From Combretum micranthum (lineage: Eukaryota > Streptophyta > Magnoliopsida > Myrtales > Combretaceae), in the NCBI GenBank assembly GCA_024138025.1, contig JAMXBD010000207.1, positions 310,001-374,000 of the forward strand: a DNA stretch of 64,000 nucleotides, written 5' to 3'. The stretch's first letter is position 1; the number at the start of each line of letters is the position of its first letter. The notes under the pieces were generated by a model. It worked only from the letters and a program-made list of their open reading frames with translations, did no database searches and was not told where the DNA came from. Made by a program: the position numbers and the translations under genes. Shown here in pieces: positions 1-11,055 of this stretch.

Positions 1-19
1 GGGGGCATCAACGGGGAAG

Positions 20-690
20 TTGTTGGATGTTAGAGAAGTATGGCTTTTGCAGGAATTATCAAATCTGGATCAAATTTATGAGCTAGGAGTACGGTTATGT
101 TGTCTATTTCTAATTCCATATGCATTACTGCAAGGTATCTTTATAAATCTTGTTACCACAACTACTTACCACAGCCATATGGAACTTGTTAAATGCTTTC
201 ACGCAACTCATACTTGCACTAATATGGTTGAGTAATTGAGAATTGATGATACTTGGACCTTATATTGAGGAGAAGAACAGAAGAAAAGTATCGGTGCAAG
301 TATGAGAAGTATTTTCACAGAACTTCTTTTAGGGTGGTGGCACTTTCTTCCTTCCTTTCTTTTTTTCTTTTTTTTTTTTATTTATTTGTGTGGGCCAGCA
401 AGGGTGGGACTTGTTGGATGTTAGAAAAGTGTCACTTTTTGCAGGAGTTTTTAAATCAGGATCAAACTTATGAGCTAGGAGTAGGTTTATGTTGTCTACT
501 ACTCTACTTATTCCCATACGCATTACTGCAAGGTATCTGTATAAATCTTGTTACTACAACTACTTACATAGCTATATGGAACTTGCTGAATGCTTTCATG
601 CAAATCATACTTGCTCTAATATTGTCGAGTAATTGAGAATTGATGATACGTGGACCTTATATTGATGAGAAGAACAGGAGAAGTATTGGC
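20..690. repeat. Two-copy tandem duplication, unit ~391 bp
   Basis: A first copy at about 20-300 and a second at about 411-690 share long near-identical blocks, for example TTGTTGGATGTTAGA at both starts and GAGAATTGATGATAC near both ends. They differ by scattered substitutions and small indels. Both lie just upstream of a good 3' splice site at 731-733, so the block is probably intron of the TMEM70-like gene. Short open frames cross it, but the frames are not conserved between copies, which argues against coding. Confidence 0.75.
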
Positions 691-733
691 ATTCACATTC
701 TACTTTTGTTTTTTTTATTTTGGGTTGGTTCAG

Positions 734-1386
734 CTCATCAATTGTGGTGTCAACCGCTCCCATGTATATCAAGTGCAAATTCAAGCTTCAAACCCGCTTA
801 TCAACTTGCTGCTACCCAAAGGAGATGGGCATCTCAATCCACACAGACAGGAGACGATAACAGAATCAGCATTGGACCACATAAGGATGCAGCTTCCAGA
901 GAAAATGAGAAGGATGGTGGAGTTGTTTATTATGGTCCAATTTCATCCACCATTAAGAAAGTGAAGCTTCTCTCACTCTCTACGTGCTGCCTGTCTGTAT
1001 CACTGGGGCCAGTCATTACTTTCATGACATCTCCAGATATGAATGTAATTCTGAAAGGTGCTGTCGCTACGTCAGTTATATTCCTTAGTGCTTCCACTAC
1101 TGCTGCTCTTCACTGGTTTGTCAGCCCTTATATTCACAAACTTAGATGGCAACCTGGTTCTGATACCTTTGAGGTAGAGATGATGTCATGGATGGCTTCT
1201 TACATTCCCAGGACAATCAAGTTTTCTGATATTCGGCATCCAGAAACCAATAGGCCGTTTGTTTCATTCAAGGCCAATGGCAATTTCTATTTTGTTGATG
1301 CAGAGCACTGTCCAAATAAGGCGCTTTTGGCTAGATTAACTCCACAAAAACCTCAAACTCAGGAATCAGCTTTCAAGAACTTGTGA
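734..1386 (+). CDS. TMEM70-like mitochondrial membrane protein, last coding exon (5' part outside window)
   Basis: The exon begins after a pyrimidine-rich tract and CAG at 731-733 and ends at TGA 1384-1386, giving about 217 residues. The open frame continues upstream to an ATG at 643, but that part lies in the tandem duplication and is probably intron; the true first exon is likely before the window. The protein shows a mitochondrial-type stretch with QRRWASQSTQ, a hydrophilic linker, then a VVYYGPIS motif followed by two hydrophobic segments (around VKLLSLSTCCLSVSLGPV and GAVATSVIFLSASTTAALHW) joined by a short loop, and a soluble tail with FSDIRHPETNRPFVSFKANG. This arrangement fits the TMEM70/TMEM186 family, whose animal member is an inner-membrane factor for ATP synthase (complex V) assembly. 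Family membership is recognised from the pattern; the role in plants is inferred. No damage is visible. Confidence 0.72.
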
Positions 1387-2257
1387 TTGCGGCTGGGAAG
1401 ATCTTACTAGTCATGTTTGTCAAAATTTTGATAATTTTTGAATTGAAAATATGAGCATTTATTTATGTTTTAATGGGATATGTTCTCCATAGTAGACAAG
1501 TTATTTTCTGTTTGAGGGGGTATCTCTTTCTCTTTTCATCTCCATTAGAGGTAAAATCTTTCTTGGAAGAGAATGTGTTAATTTCTTTGACAGGCTTGAT
1601 AGTTCTAATAAAAGTAATGATTTTAAACTTATGTTTGCCTTTAAAATTATCATCGGAAGGATATACATTACTTTTGTCAGTATGGTGCGTGGTTTATGGT
1701 GGATTCCCGAGTTTTAGGACTCCTCCTTGATTGAAAGAGCAGAATGATTTGGCATTTTGTAATGTACTATGGGGGTACCACGTAGCTTGCAACTATTTAG
1801 GATGCTTCTTGGGTACAGGATAATTCTCTTTGGGTAATTTTGCTAGTACTTCATTGTTTCTGTATATGCAAATCTTGTCTGCATGACAATTAGACATTTT
1901 GAAGAGAATTCTAAAGAAGTCGGACCAGCGACATGTTCTAGAACCCATGGTTGATTGCTAGTCTTCTGCATATCTCAAAATCTGAATCTAAGTACCTTGG
2001 CAAAAGACAAGAATTATCATTCTTTTGACAAAAGCCCAATGTTTTTTATTATGGGATCAGGATTTGGAGGGCCGTGTTATGAATCAACATTTCCAATTGA
2101 TTTCCAGTTTGTGGAGTTAGTTCAACTCTTTCGTGCTGAAAGATTCTGAATTTTGTCCCGTTGGCAGAGTATTTGACGATGCGATCCGAGTATAACAGAA
2201 ATGCCCCACATTGCTTTTCATCCATGCAATAAAATCATGCTCATTATATGTACTTGT
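1387..2257 (+). other. 3' UTR of TMEM70-like gene and intergenic DNA
   Basis: A canonical AATAAA lies at 1607-1612, about 220 bases past the stop, and could direct polyadenylation. Two short open frames (1473-1730 and 1955-2149) show no recognisable domain. No transposon ends were seen before 2258. Confidence 0.45.
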
Positions 2258-2265
2258 GCTATATG

Positions 2266-3002
2266 TAGGAATACAACAGGGACGGGTTTGGGATAAGTAT
2301 ACTAAAATGTAAATCCGAACCCGATACCGAATTGGATTCCCGAAACCTGTCCCAAACCCTATTGGGTTTATGTCCATGAGCCGGCTAGACAAATCCTATA
2401 AGGTACCCGAACTGGAACCTGAATCCAAATCCGAAACTCGATATAAAATGAAAATCATTACATAATAAAATATATAAAAACGTCATTATAAATATTTTTT
2501 GTTTTATCTTTTTCTATTTTCGATCCGTTCCTACTTTATAAGCCAAGAAAAAAATTCTTATCATTACTCATGCAATTCTCTTTAAAAAATCTTAATCATT
2601 TTCATGAGAAGAATATCATTGAATGAAACAGTGTGGCAACGACAGTAAGAGATTTGAATTTGACGAGAGTGAGCCAAGACCAAAACTGAAAGTGGAGACC
2701 ATACAGTATTAGTCTACTGTCCTAGGGTTTTTACTTTTTCTAAATGATTTAATAAAAAAAATAGCTTTATAATTAATGAAGCACAGCTAGTTAATTTCAG
2801 AGACTGAGACTAAACATAATATATATATATTTATATATTTAAACGGATTCAAGTTTTCCAACGGATTTTATGGTTGTCCCAAAACTCTATAGGATTTTAT
2901 TATTGTTCCCAAAACCTATCCCAAACCCTATAGGGCTTATAGGGTATTTATCGGATTAGATGGGTCGGGTACCCTATAAAAACCCGTCTGCTTACATCCC
3001 TA
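2266..3002. mobile_element. hAT-like MITE, ~737 bp, 8-bp target duplication GCTATATG
   Basis: The left end reads TAGGAATACAACAGGGACGG and the right end, on the other strand, TAGGGATGTAAGCAGACGGG, so the termini are imperfect inverted repeats. The octamer GCTATATG precedes the left end (2258-2265) and recurs at 3007-3014, after an extra GCTA at 3003-3006 that looks like a later 4-bp duplication. The subterminal DNA is rich in CCCGAAACC/GGGTTT-type repeats. There is no transposase. An 8-bp duplication and a TAG... terminus are typical of the hAT superfamily. Confidence 0.75.
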
Positions 3003-3014
3003 GCTAGCTATATG

Positions 3015-3955
3015 GCAAAAATTTGGAATTTACAAACCCTCATAAACCTGCCACCGTCACATTCTACTTTTTTTCCTTATGTTCCCTTCCCCTATCATAT
3101 GAACTGCTTTTAAATAATTAGTATTATCTGTCGGATGACAGTCCATGATGTTGGTGTAGCATTAGCAGGACACGGGATTTTATGACGAGGGGACACACTG
3201 ATACATTCTTATGACTATCACAGGTGATTGGATGAAGGAAGCAATTTCCAGTAGTCACACCCAAACAAGATGTTGCGGTTCTACTTTTGATTCTGCCATA
3301 CTTTATAGGATCTCAAATGAGAGGTCACAGCAAAGAACCGCATGGCCACATGATGATCTGTAGCCTGTAGCAAGGTTAGATACCACAGTTCTCATCAATT
3401 TGAATAACCTGTCGCAATTGTGAACGTGGCCAGATCCATAGCCGTATGCGAGTCCGATTCCCTTAGGTCACGAGCTTATTGAAACTCAAGCTTTGTACAT
3501 ATTCGAAAAGGCTATAAAACACTTAAACTAAAAGCCAAATCACCTTTTAGTTCAATTGAGTTTCATACCGAATCCATTTTATGTTCCGCCCATCTATATT
3601 GTTTCAACTCGACTAGACCAATGTTCACCTAGATGGATAATAGACCATGAGCAGCCAAAGATTCATGCGAAAACAATGATGGTATATTTGAGTGCTAATC
3701 TTAAACATCAAGTCTTTTCTTAAGTCCTATAACAAAGAGAGATGGTTCCGTGAACAACCGATAATAAGACGATGATTAGGCCAAGGGAGTAAACACATTA
3801 ATAATAAGCTTATCAGCTGTGAAAATCACTCCCTCTCCCGCACCGCACCCAAATAAAACAATCTAACCGACATGTTCAGTTGAACTGTAAGATAATCAGA
3901 TTAATATAAACATAGGAAAATTTGGACACACAAATAAGTATCAATAGGAAGCATT
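3015..3955. other. Intergenic, unassigned
   Basis: Apparently single-copy sequence of slightly higher GC than the long intergenic stretches further on. No open frame of note and no terminal repeats were recognised. It lies beyond the 3' end of the EF-1alpha gene. Confidence 0.4.
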
Positions 3956-4166
3956 TTAGCAGAGCCAACCCCTGCACTGCACACGAAAGAGACTAGGGTC
4001 CGACACAGAATAGCAAGCCACAGAAAAAACAAGGTTTGTAGCCACGCCACCGCCTATCAAGTACCCAATTCTGCAACCAACCACTTGAACCAGGCGGAAA
4101 CATGAAACTATAACCAACAAACATAACGCCCAAATATCCAGCAAATGGACAGTAAAGGGCCAAAGT

Positions 4167-4172
4167 TTTATT
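4167..4172 (-). terminator. Candidate EF-1alpha polyadenylation signal AATAAA
   Basis: On the minus strand AATAAA lies 49 bases after the EF-1alpha stop. Plant poly(A) signals are loose, so the real 3' end may lie anywhere in about 3950-4150. Confidence 0.4.
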
Positions 4173-4220
4173 GTAACTATAATAATAGTCTTCAAACTTG
4201 GAGACATGAAAGTGCACGGT

Positions 4221-5705
4221 TCACTTCCCACCCTTCTTTGCAGCAGATTTGGTCACCTTGGCTCCAGTAGGGTCCTTCTTATCCACACTCTTAATGACTC
4301 CAACAGCCACAGTCTGGCGCATATCTCTAACGGCAAAACGACCAAGTGGGGGATACTCGGAGAAAGTCTCGACCACCATGGGCTTAGAGGGAATCATCTT
4401 AACAAAACCAGCATCACCATTCTTCAAGAATTTTGGCTCCTTCTCGAGCTCCTTACCCGATCGCCTGTCAATCTTGGTCAAGATCTCAGCAAACTTGACA
4501 GCTATGTGTGAAGTATGACAATCAAGGACGGGGGCATATCCATTTCCAATCTGTCCTGGGTGGTTCATGATGATAACCTGAGAGGTGAAGTTAGCAGCTC
4601 CCTTAGCAGGATCGTCCTTGGAGTTAGATGCAACATATCCACGCTTGAGATCCTTGACAGAAACATTTTTCACGTTGAAGCCAACGTTGTCACCAGGAAG
4701 AGCCTCCTGAAGAGCTTCGTGATGCATCTCAACAGACTTGACTTCAGTGGTCAATCCAGAGGGACCAAAGGTCACAACCATACCAGGTTTGAGAATACCA
4801 GTTTCAACACGTCCCACAGGCACAGTTCCAATACCACCAATTTTGTAGACATCCTGTAGAGGTAGACGGAGTGGCTTATCAGATGGCCTCTTGGGCTCAT
4901 TGATCAAGTCAAGAGCTTCGAGAAGTGTTGGGCCCTTGTACCAGTCAAGATTGGTCGATCGCTCAATCATGTTGTCACCCTCAAACCCAGAGATAGGAAC
5001 GAAAGGAATTTTCTCTGGATTGTATCCCACCTTCTTCAGGTATGAAGACACTTCCTTCACAATTTCATCATACCTTGCCTTTGAGTACTTGGGTGTTGTT
5101 GCATCCATCTGTCAAGCAAGACAAAGTTGAATACACACAAAAATTAATCCAGATCAGCATCTAAAACCACCTGTACGAACAGACAGAACCCGCTCAAAAC
5201 CAATGGTCACAACATTAACATTGAATTTTTAAAGATTACATACCTTGTTGCAACAGCAAATCATCTGCTTGACACCAAGAGTGAAGGCAAGAAGAGCATG
5301 TTCACGGGTCTGTCCATCCTTAGAAATACCAGCCTCAAAACCACCAGTGGTGGAATCAATGATAAGGACAGCACAGTCAGCCTGGGAAGTTCCAGTAATC
5401 ATATTCTTGATAAAGTCACGATGTCCAGGAGCATCAATGACGGTACAATAGTACTTGGTGGTCTCAAATTTCCACAAGGCAATATCAATGGTGATACCAC
5501 GTTCCCTCTCAGCCTTGAGCTTGTCAAGGACCCAAGCATACTTGAATGATCTCTTGTTCATCTCAGCAGCTTCCTTCTCGAACCTCTCGATCACACGCTT
5601 GTCGATACCTCCAAGCTTGTAGATCAAGTGTCCCGTGGTAGTTGACTTACCAGAGTCGACATGGCCAATGATCACAATGTTAATGTGGCACTTCTCCTTA
5701 CCCAT
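4221..5705 (-). CDS. EF1A: Translation elongation factor 1-alpha (eEF1A), two coding exons
   Basis: Coding exons are 5705-5244 (154 codons) and 5108-4221 (295 codons plus TGA), joined across a 135-bp GT-AG intron (donor CAAG|GTATG, acceptor GACAG|ATGG). The product is 449 residues, the usual plant length. GTP-binding motifs are complete: GHVDSGKS at 14-21, DAPGH at 91-95, and NKMD at 153-156, whose codons are split by the intron. Domains 2 and 3 follow without gaps and the tail ends AAKKGGK. The protein delivers aminoacyl-tRNA to the ribosomal A site in a GTP-dependent step in the cytosol. The start is fixed by the conserved MGKEK. Residue 6 is Cys where most plant copies have Phe, a minor oddity. 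Context: a leader intron, a TATA box and a telo box lie upstream, as in highly expressed plant EF1A genes. Nothing suggests a pseudogene. Confidence 0.97.
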
Positions 5706-6760
5706 TATGAGATACAAAGCGTAAAACTGCAAAAGTAAAGGAAAAAAAGGGGAAAAAAACCTTCAATACATAAAATGCTTAAATAGTTCTTGTTAAAAAA
5801 AGTCCAAAATAAAGCTTAAAACCGGTCACATCATGTGCACAACACATCTTCAAGGGGGGGAAGGGGGGGAAGGGGGGGGGGGGAGGCAGAGAACAAAAAT
5901 TGCACTAGATGCTGATATCACCAGACCATATGCTCCTCTGACGTATAATCCATTTCACAAAAGAGTACGAGGATGCACCACTTTCTCATTAAATCACTAC
6001 TAATCAATGCTAAAGAATATAAGAACCACAAGAAAGCTCGCAAGTGACTACTACAGCAGAACAAGTACAAACAAATAGACCCGCAACTCCTACACCAAAT
6101 CAGCTATTAGACAGCATAATACACCACCATGATCATCAAATAATGAAATAAAATAAAAAAGCATCTTCATTTCAATAAAAAAAAGTCATCTATGATATTA
6201 CATTGCTATGCCCCAAAGAAAAAACCTACACTAATATCAATCAAATCTGTGTCCACCGAAGCCTACATCGATTCAATCTACAACATAGTATAGACAACAT
6301 CAATCATCAAATCTACACAGATGTAATCAAATCTTAGCCTAACAAAACCAACGTCGATTTAATCTACAACAGAGTAATAGACAACACCAATCTCCATCCC
6401 ATACGGAAAAAAATTAATGGAAACAGATTCAACGTCCTTTTACACCTTAATTTCAGAATCAATCATCAAACTAAGTCATATCCATCGAATGATCTAGAAT
6501 AATGATAAAAGAAACAAAGTATACATGCAATTTTCGTGTAAAAAGGTTAAAAGAAAAGTCTAATATCATAAAAGATCAATGCTCTATGGATCAATAACAC
6601 ATCAAATACAAGATAGAACAACTAAAAACAGAAGATTATAAACCTTAGCAAGCTTTGAGCTGAAACGAGAAATTTTACCTCAAAACCCTAGCAGAGATTG
6701 GGAGCAAGCGAAGCAGCAGAGGCAAAATGAGGAAATGGGAAAATACGATGACACGAGTGG
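5706..6760 (-). other. EF1A: EF-1alpha 5' UTR with a ~952-bp leader intron
   Basis: On the minus strand the leader exon ends with CTAGGGTTTTGAG at 6679, followed by a GTAAAAT donor (6678-6677). A pyrimidine-rich acceptor TTTTGCAG ends at 5727, and 21 bases of leader then run to the ATG at 5705. A long intron just before the start codon is standard in plant EF1A genes and usually raises expression; that role is inferred here. The intron is AT-rich apart from a G/C homopolymer block at 5854-5883. Confidence 0.85.
5854..5883. repeat. G-run block in EF-1alpha leader intron
   Basis: The plus strand has runs of 7, 7 and 12 G separated by AA. The EF1A transcript is made from the other strand, so the pre-mRNA carries C-runs. 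The plus strand could fold as a G-quadruplex and the minus strand as an i-motif. Confidence 0.9.
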
Positions 6761-6769
6761 GGACGGTGA

Positions 6770-6832
6770 TAGGGTTTTGGCGATTTTTATATACGTGATG
6801 GTGATACTCTTTATATTTCCGCAGATGCCCTC
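6770..6832 (-). promoter_or_regulatory. EF-1alpha core promoter: TATA box, telo box, tef-like box
   Basis: On the minus strand TATATAAA lies at 6793-6786, placing transcription start near 6755-6765. The telo-box motif AAACCCTA lies at 6777-6770, and a second copy in opposite orientation is near the leader-exon donor (6683-6690). A 16-mer at 6832-6817, GAGGGCATCTGCGGAA, resembles the plant tef box at most fixed positions but has G for T in its GTAA tail. Telo and tef boxes together mark promoters of plant translation genes. The TATA and telo motifs are direct readings; the tef assignment is tentative. Confidence 0.65.
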
Positions 6833-6934
6833 GTATGTTTATTGGATTACCGACATAGTCCTGGCCATTTTTTTTCACTCGCGGACCGTCGCGTGTCAAA
6901 CGGCAAATGTAGTGGGTTGGATCTTGGATATGAG

Positions 6935-7520
6935 TACGGATACAATTGGATCGAGTTTTAGATGAATCATATAAATCTAAATCTGAACCTGTTATGCTTA
7001 TAAGATATATTAAATCCAATCCTATAATCATGTAGAGTTTTTCTTTTATATCCAAACCCGTTCTATAGGATTTATTTTAAAATCCGCTACTCGTCTAGTT
7101 ATCCGCTTGACTATCAACTTGATTATTTACCAGACTATCCACTTGATTATCAATCAGAACCCGTGCCGCTTATTATTTCTTTTTTATAATAGATTTAGTA
7201 GACTTAGGCTAATAAAATAATAGTCTAATAATATAGTAATTCATCTTTTCTTTACCAATCTATTTTTGAATTTAGTCTGTTATTATATTTACATTTAGTA
7301 AATATATTTACATTATTTTTTTTTATTAGGACTAATGGATCGGGTGATACTAGTTAGGTATCTGTCGGGTTTTAATAGTATCCAAACTTGATTTTAATAT
7401 CCAATAGTGTTTTTTATTTATGTCCAAACCCGATTCTATTATCTAGGTTGAATCTTATAGGATATTTATTGGGTTGGATGGGTTGAAAATCCATTAATGA
7501 TCGATCCAGTTATATCCCTA
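6935..7520. mobile_element. hAT-like MITE, 586 bp, perfect 8-bp target duplication GATATGAG
   Basis: GATATGAG occurs at 6927-6934 and again at 7521-7528. The termini TACGGATACAATTGGATCGA and (other strand) TAGGGATATAACTGGATCGA are inverted repeats matching at most positions. The interior holds CCAAACCCG / CGGGTT subterminal repeats like the element at 2266. No coding capacity is seen. It sits about 145 bp upstream of the EF-1alpha TATA box. A short open frame at 7497-7685 begins inside it and is probably spurious. Confidence 0.85.
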
Positions 7521-7528
7521 GATATGAG

Positions 7529-10500
7529 CCGCTGCTGCATGCGGCTTAGAGAAAGTGAGATGCACGCGCGGCTGATGAAAGTCTATGCGAGTGAGAATAG
7601 GTCGGATTTTACTCGAAAGCATCGTGGGGACCCAAGAAATCCTGATGGTAAGTCGGTTTGGACGAGGCTCCATCATGAAAACTAAGAATTATTATTATTA
7701 TTAAAATGGTTATCGATTTTTATTTCTTAAAATAATGCAATTCCAATTTTAAAATTTTTATGAGGTGGTTATAACATAGCAATATAGATATTGATCTCTT
7801 AATAAAATAGGTTAGATTTGCTTTCTCTTACTTAATATTTTATTATCAGTCGAAAAAAATTTTCTAAAATCTTTTTCATTTGGCCAATAAAAAATTTAAA
7901 ACCTTTTTTTTATGTTGTGGACATGATACCTCTATATTCCCATCTCCAATAATTGAACTACAACATTCCAGAAAGATTAGAATTAAAGTTAAAAAGTTTG
8001 GAATTTTATTTCAGCATTAATTATAAATTTAATGACTAAATTATACTTTTTGATTATTAATTCTATCAAATGCAAATTACATTTAAAGATTAAAAAAATT
8101 GTGGAGTTATCTGCGTATTAAATTTAAATTTTGCATTATTTAATTGTTTAGCAATTAAACTTAATAATCGATGGACTAATAAGCAATGCTCTGATTTTTT
8201 TTTCTCAATAAAAATAGTTCAACGTTTTGGCAGACGGCATTACAAGGATCGGCTATGGTTCAGCTTCATCCATTTAATTTCTGATGTTAATAAATTATGG
8301 CGAAATCATAGGAAGGACCAGTGCTCTAGATAAGTCGTGATAATGCCGTGCAAAATTCGAACTCCACTTGAATGAAGAATGTTTTTAATTTAAATTTAAT
8401 TGATCTTTATTTTTTAAGCTTAACTTGATTCAATTACACTTAATTATCCATATAAAAATTCAATTACACTAAAAAAATAAGTTTGGATTTAGGAATGAAA
8501 TAGAAAATTTAGTTGAGTTGGTTTTAAATACAATAAATGTTGACCATCGTATATGAAGAAAAGAAACAAAAAGCAAAAACCAAAAATAGGGCTTAGAAAT
8601 CGGAAAAACACTATTTTGCAATTTTTATTTTCAATAAAAATATGAAAAATAGGCTCATAAGTTTTTCCAATCGAGTATTTTATAATTCGAACTTTAATTC
8701 AATAGATATTAAAATAGCTCAAATTTAAACTTAACTTGATTGTGCTAGAGTCAAATTCAAATTATCACGAAGTCAAACCTAACTACCTAAGCACCTTGTA
8801 GTAGTCTCGACTTATTTACAGGTTTAGTAATAACGTACAAGACTATTATCTTTTACAATTTTGCTATTGAAGCACCAGCAACATGAGTATATAAGGATAT
8901 GAATAATATTATATTCAAAAATCAAATATTATTCTCTTTTTTTCTTTCATATTTACTTTCTTCTTTTGCAAATGCTAAGTTATGAAATTATAAAAAGAAT
9001 AGAACATTTTTTCTGGTTCAAATTACGTTAAATTGAGTAACTTCATCAAGAGGGTTAACGTTGTTGCAACAAATGTGAAGTTACAGATATTTTTAAAGAA
9101 ATTTGGATAAGAGCTACCTGTTGCCTGTTTCCCTCTATGGGAAAGGGCCATCCACGTCCAACCGAGAATAAATACTTTTAGTTGATTTTCCCAACAAATT
9201 ACAGAATCATAATTATGGTGGAAAATTTAGATCATTTTATTCTATCAAAATGGTCCACTATATACTTGCCAAGCACGAATAGAAAAGTCACCCAAGCTTC
9301 GCCTGTGATGCCATTTCAATTTTAGACCATATCGTTTTCAAGTTGACGATCTTCTTTAACATCATAACAAAAAATGTAGTGCACGTCCTAAACATGAATC
9401 TGCACCAAGAGCCGTTCGGTTCTGTTTGTTTCATTATTTTTCTATCGTTTTGGCTTCATTTTTTTTTATTATTTTTAAATAAATTGTTTATCAAAAATAA
9501 ATACCGATAAAAAATAAACAATTATATTTATAAACAGATTAAACATACTAGATATTAATAATCCTCTAGAAAAACTCAATATTAGTACTAAACTTTTTCA
9601 AAACAATAAATACCCTCGAAATACCTCAGTTTTTGTTGTGTTTTGAAAATATGGGTGCATGTATATTTTATAGAGCTCATAGGAATAATTAAAGTACTTT
9701 ACCCTTTTTTCTGTATGGGAAAGCATTCTTTATTAGTACTAATCTCTAATATCTTGTTTATTGGTATCCAAACTTGGAATGGTGTCCTAAATTTTGTTTA
9801 TACTATTTAGGGAAAACCCTTACATTGCTTTGCTAGGGTTGTTTCATTGTGATTGACCCAATTTAGTTTGATACGTAATAGGCTTAAAAGCCTCAAACCC
9901 TAGAACTTTATTTGAAGGGGCCACATGATGTGTAGTGGATTCAAGCTATTAAAGTATTTATTTATGTTTAAAATACAAGCAACGATCCATGTTTTGACAG
10001 CTAGAAAGGCTTGTTTGGAAGAATAAAGTTTGTCCAGTGAGTTGAAATGCTTTTGAAAGGAGGATGCATTGTGGTTTTGTCTTGGACGGTGATTCCACCT
10101 TTTATTTGAAAGAAAAGAAAAGAGACAGAGAGAGAAGCTAGGAAAAGGAAAGAACTCCTCGATCATTTTCTTAAAGGGAAAATATATATATATAGGATTT
10201 AAATTTTCTTTTTTTTTTTTTTTGCCCTTTAGAACCTATTTTATTATTATTATTTTTAATTTCCGATCCTAAATTATCTTAATTAAGTTGAAAGAGGACT
10301 TCTATCACTACTTTCCGTTATAAACGTTATTAAAAGTTAGATACTGAAGTGAAAAAAGAAAAGATAAAAAGACATATTGTCTAAAATGAAAAGGGATTAA
10401 AAAATATATTTTAAAATTAATAAGCATGAAAAACATATGCTTTTCTCATTCTTTGTTAGTTTTCTCATTTTAGGATCTAAGTTTTACTTCTTCTTTTTTC

Positions 10501-10725
10501 TTTTCCCTTCTTTCTTTTCCACATTTCAAGACCTATTCTAACGGCTTTTGCAATGGAGAATGATAAAAACAATATTCTGATACGTTTTTCAAAACTTAAA
10601 TCCTGAAATTAAAAAAAGAAAAAAGAAAAAAGAAAGAAAGCTAAGGTCCCCTTATTGGTCTTTTTCTCTAAAGAAACCTGGAAACAAAATCATCATCGGA
10701 ATTTACGACTTTTTGAAATTTGATA
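7529..10725. other. AT-rich intergenic DNA
   Basis: No gene recognised. Contents are homopolymer A/T tracts, a probable diverged copy of the TGTTTGG-type MITE family at about 9421-9545, and a run of pyrimidines near 10200. The minus-strand open frame 9900-10166 has no recognisable domain and unremarkable composition. Confidence 0.4.
9421..9545. repeat. Diverged copy, TGTTTGG/ATAGATAC repeat family (copy 1)
   Basis: Shows the family features TCTGTTTGTTTCATTATTTT at the left and an AATAAATACCGATAAAAAATAAACA core. Ends are approximate. Related copies are listed at 26313, 34200, 37518, 38670, 41935, 43481, 45461, 46387, 53284 and 55049. Confidence 0.4.
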
Positions 10726-10735
10726 TTTTGAATTT

Positions 10736-11055
10736 GGCGGAATTACATGGGAAAGTCATGATGTTTGATGATTAGTTCATTTGATATCACAACGTTTGGA
10801 GTGGTTCATCTAAAATCATAATATTTAGAAAAATAAATCAATTGAGTACTTCATTGACACATGTTCATTGACACTTGTCATTAAGAGAAAAATTTAATTA
10901 AAACTAGGAAGATTCATCATATTATGACATATGTTAATGGTAATTTCAATTGATTCACTTCCCTAAATATTATGACATCAAATGAACCACTTAAAATATT
11001 GTGATTTCAAATGAATTTAATTTTAAATGTTTTGACCTTTTAATATAATTTACCT
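10736..11055. mobile_element. MITE, 320 bp, 10-bp target duplication TTTTGAATTT
   Basis: TTTTGAATTT precedes the element (10726-10735) and follows it (11056-11065). Termini GGCGGAATTACATGGGAAAG and (other strand) AGGTAAATTATATTAAAAGG are imperfect inverted repeats, and the inner GTCA....ACGTTT / GTCA....ACATTT boxes repeat symmetrically. A 9-11 bp duplication suggests a Mutator-type parent. A second copy lies at 15756-16147. Confidence 0.65.

Noticed and set aside
253..636. 127-codon frame in the tandem duplication
   Set aside because: The frame is not kept in the other copy and the block lies before a strong 3' splice site, so intron is more likely.
4206..5549. Open frames on the plus strand opposite EF-1alpha
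   Set aside because: They are antisense shadows of the conserved EF-1alpha exons; no domain and no independent promoter.
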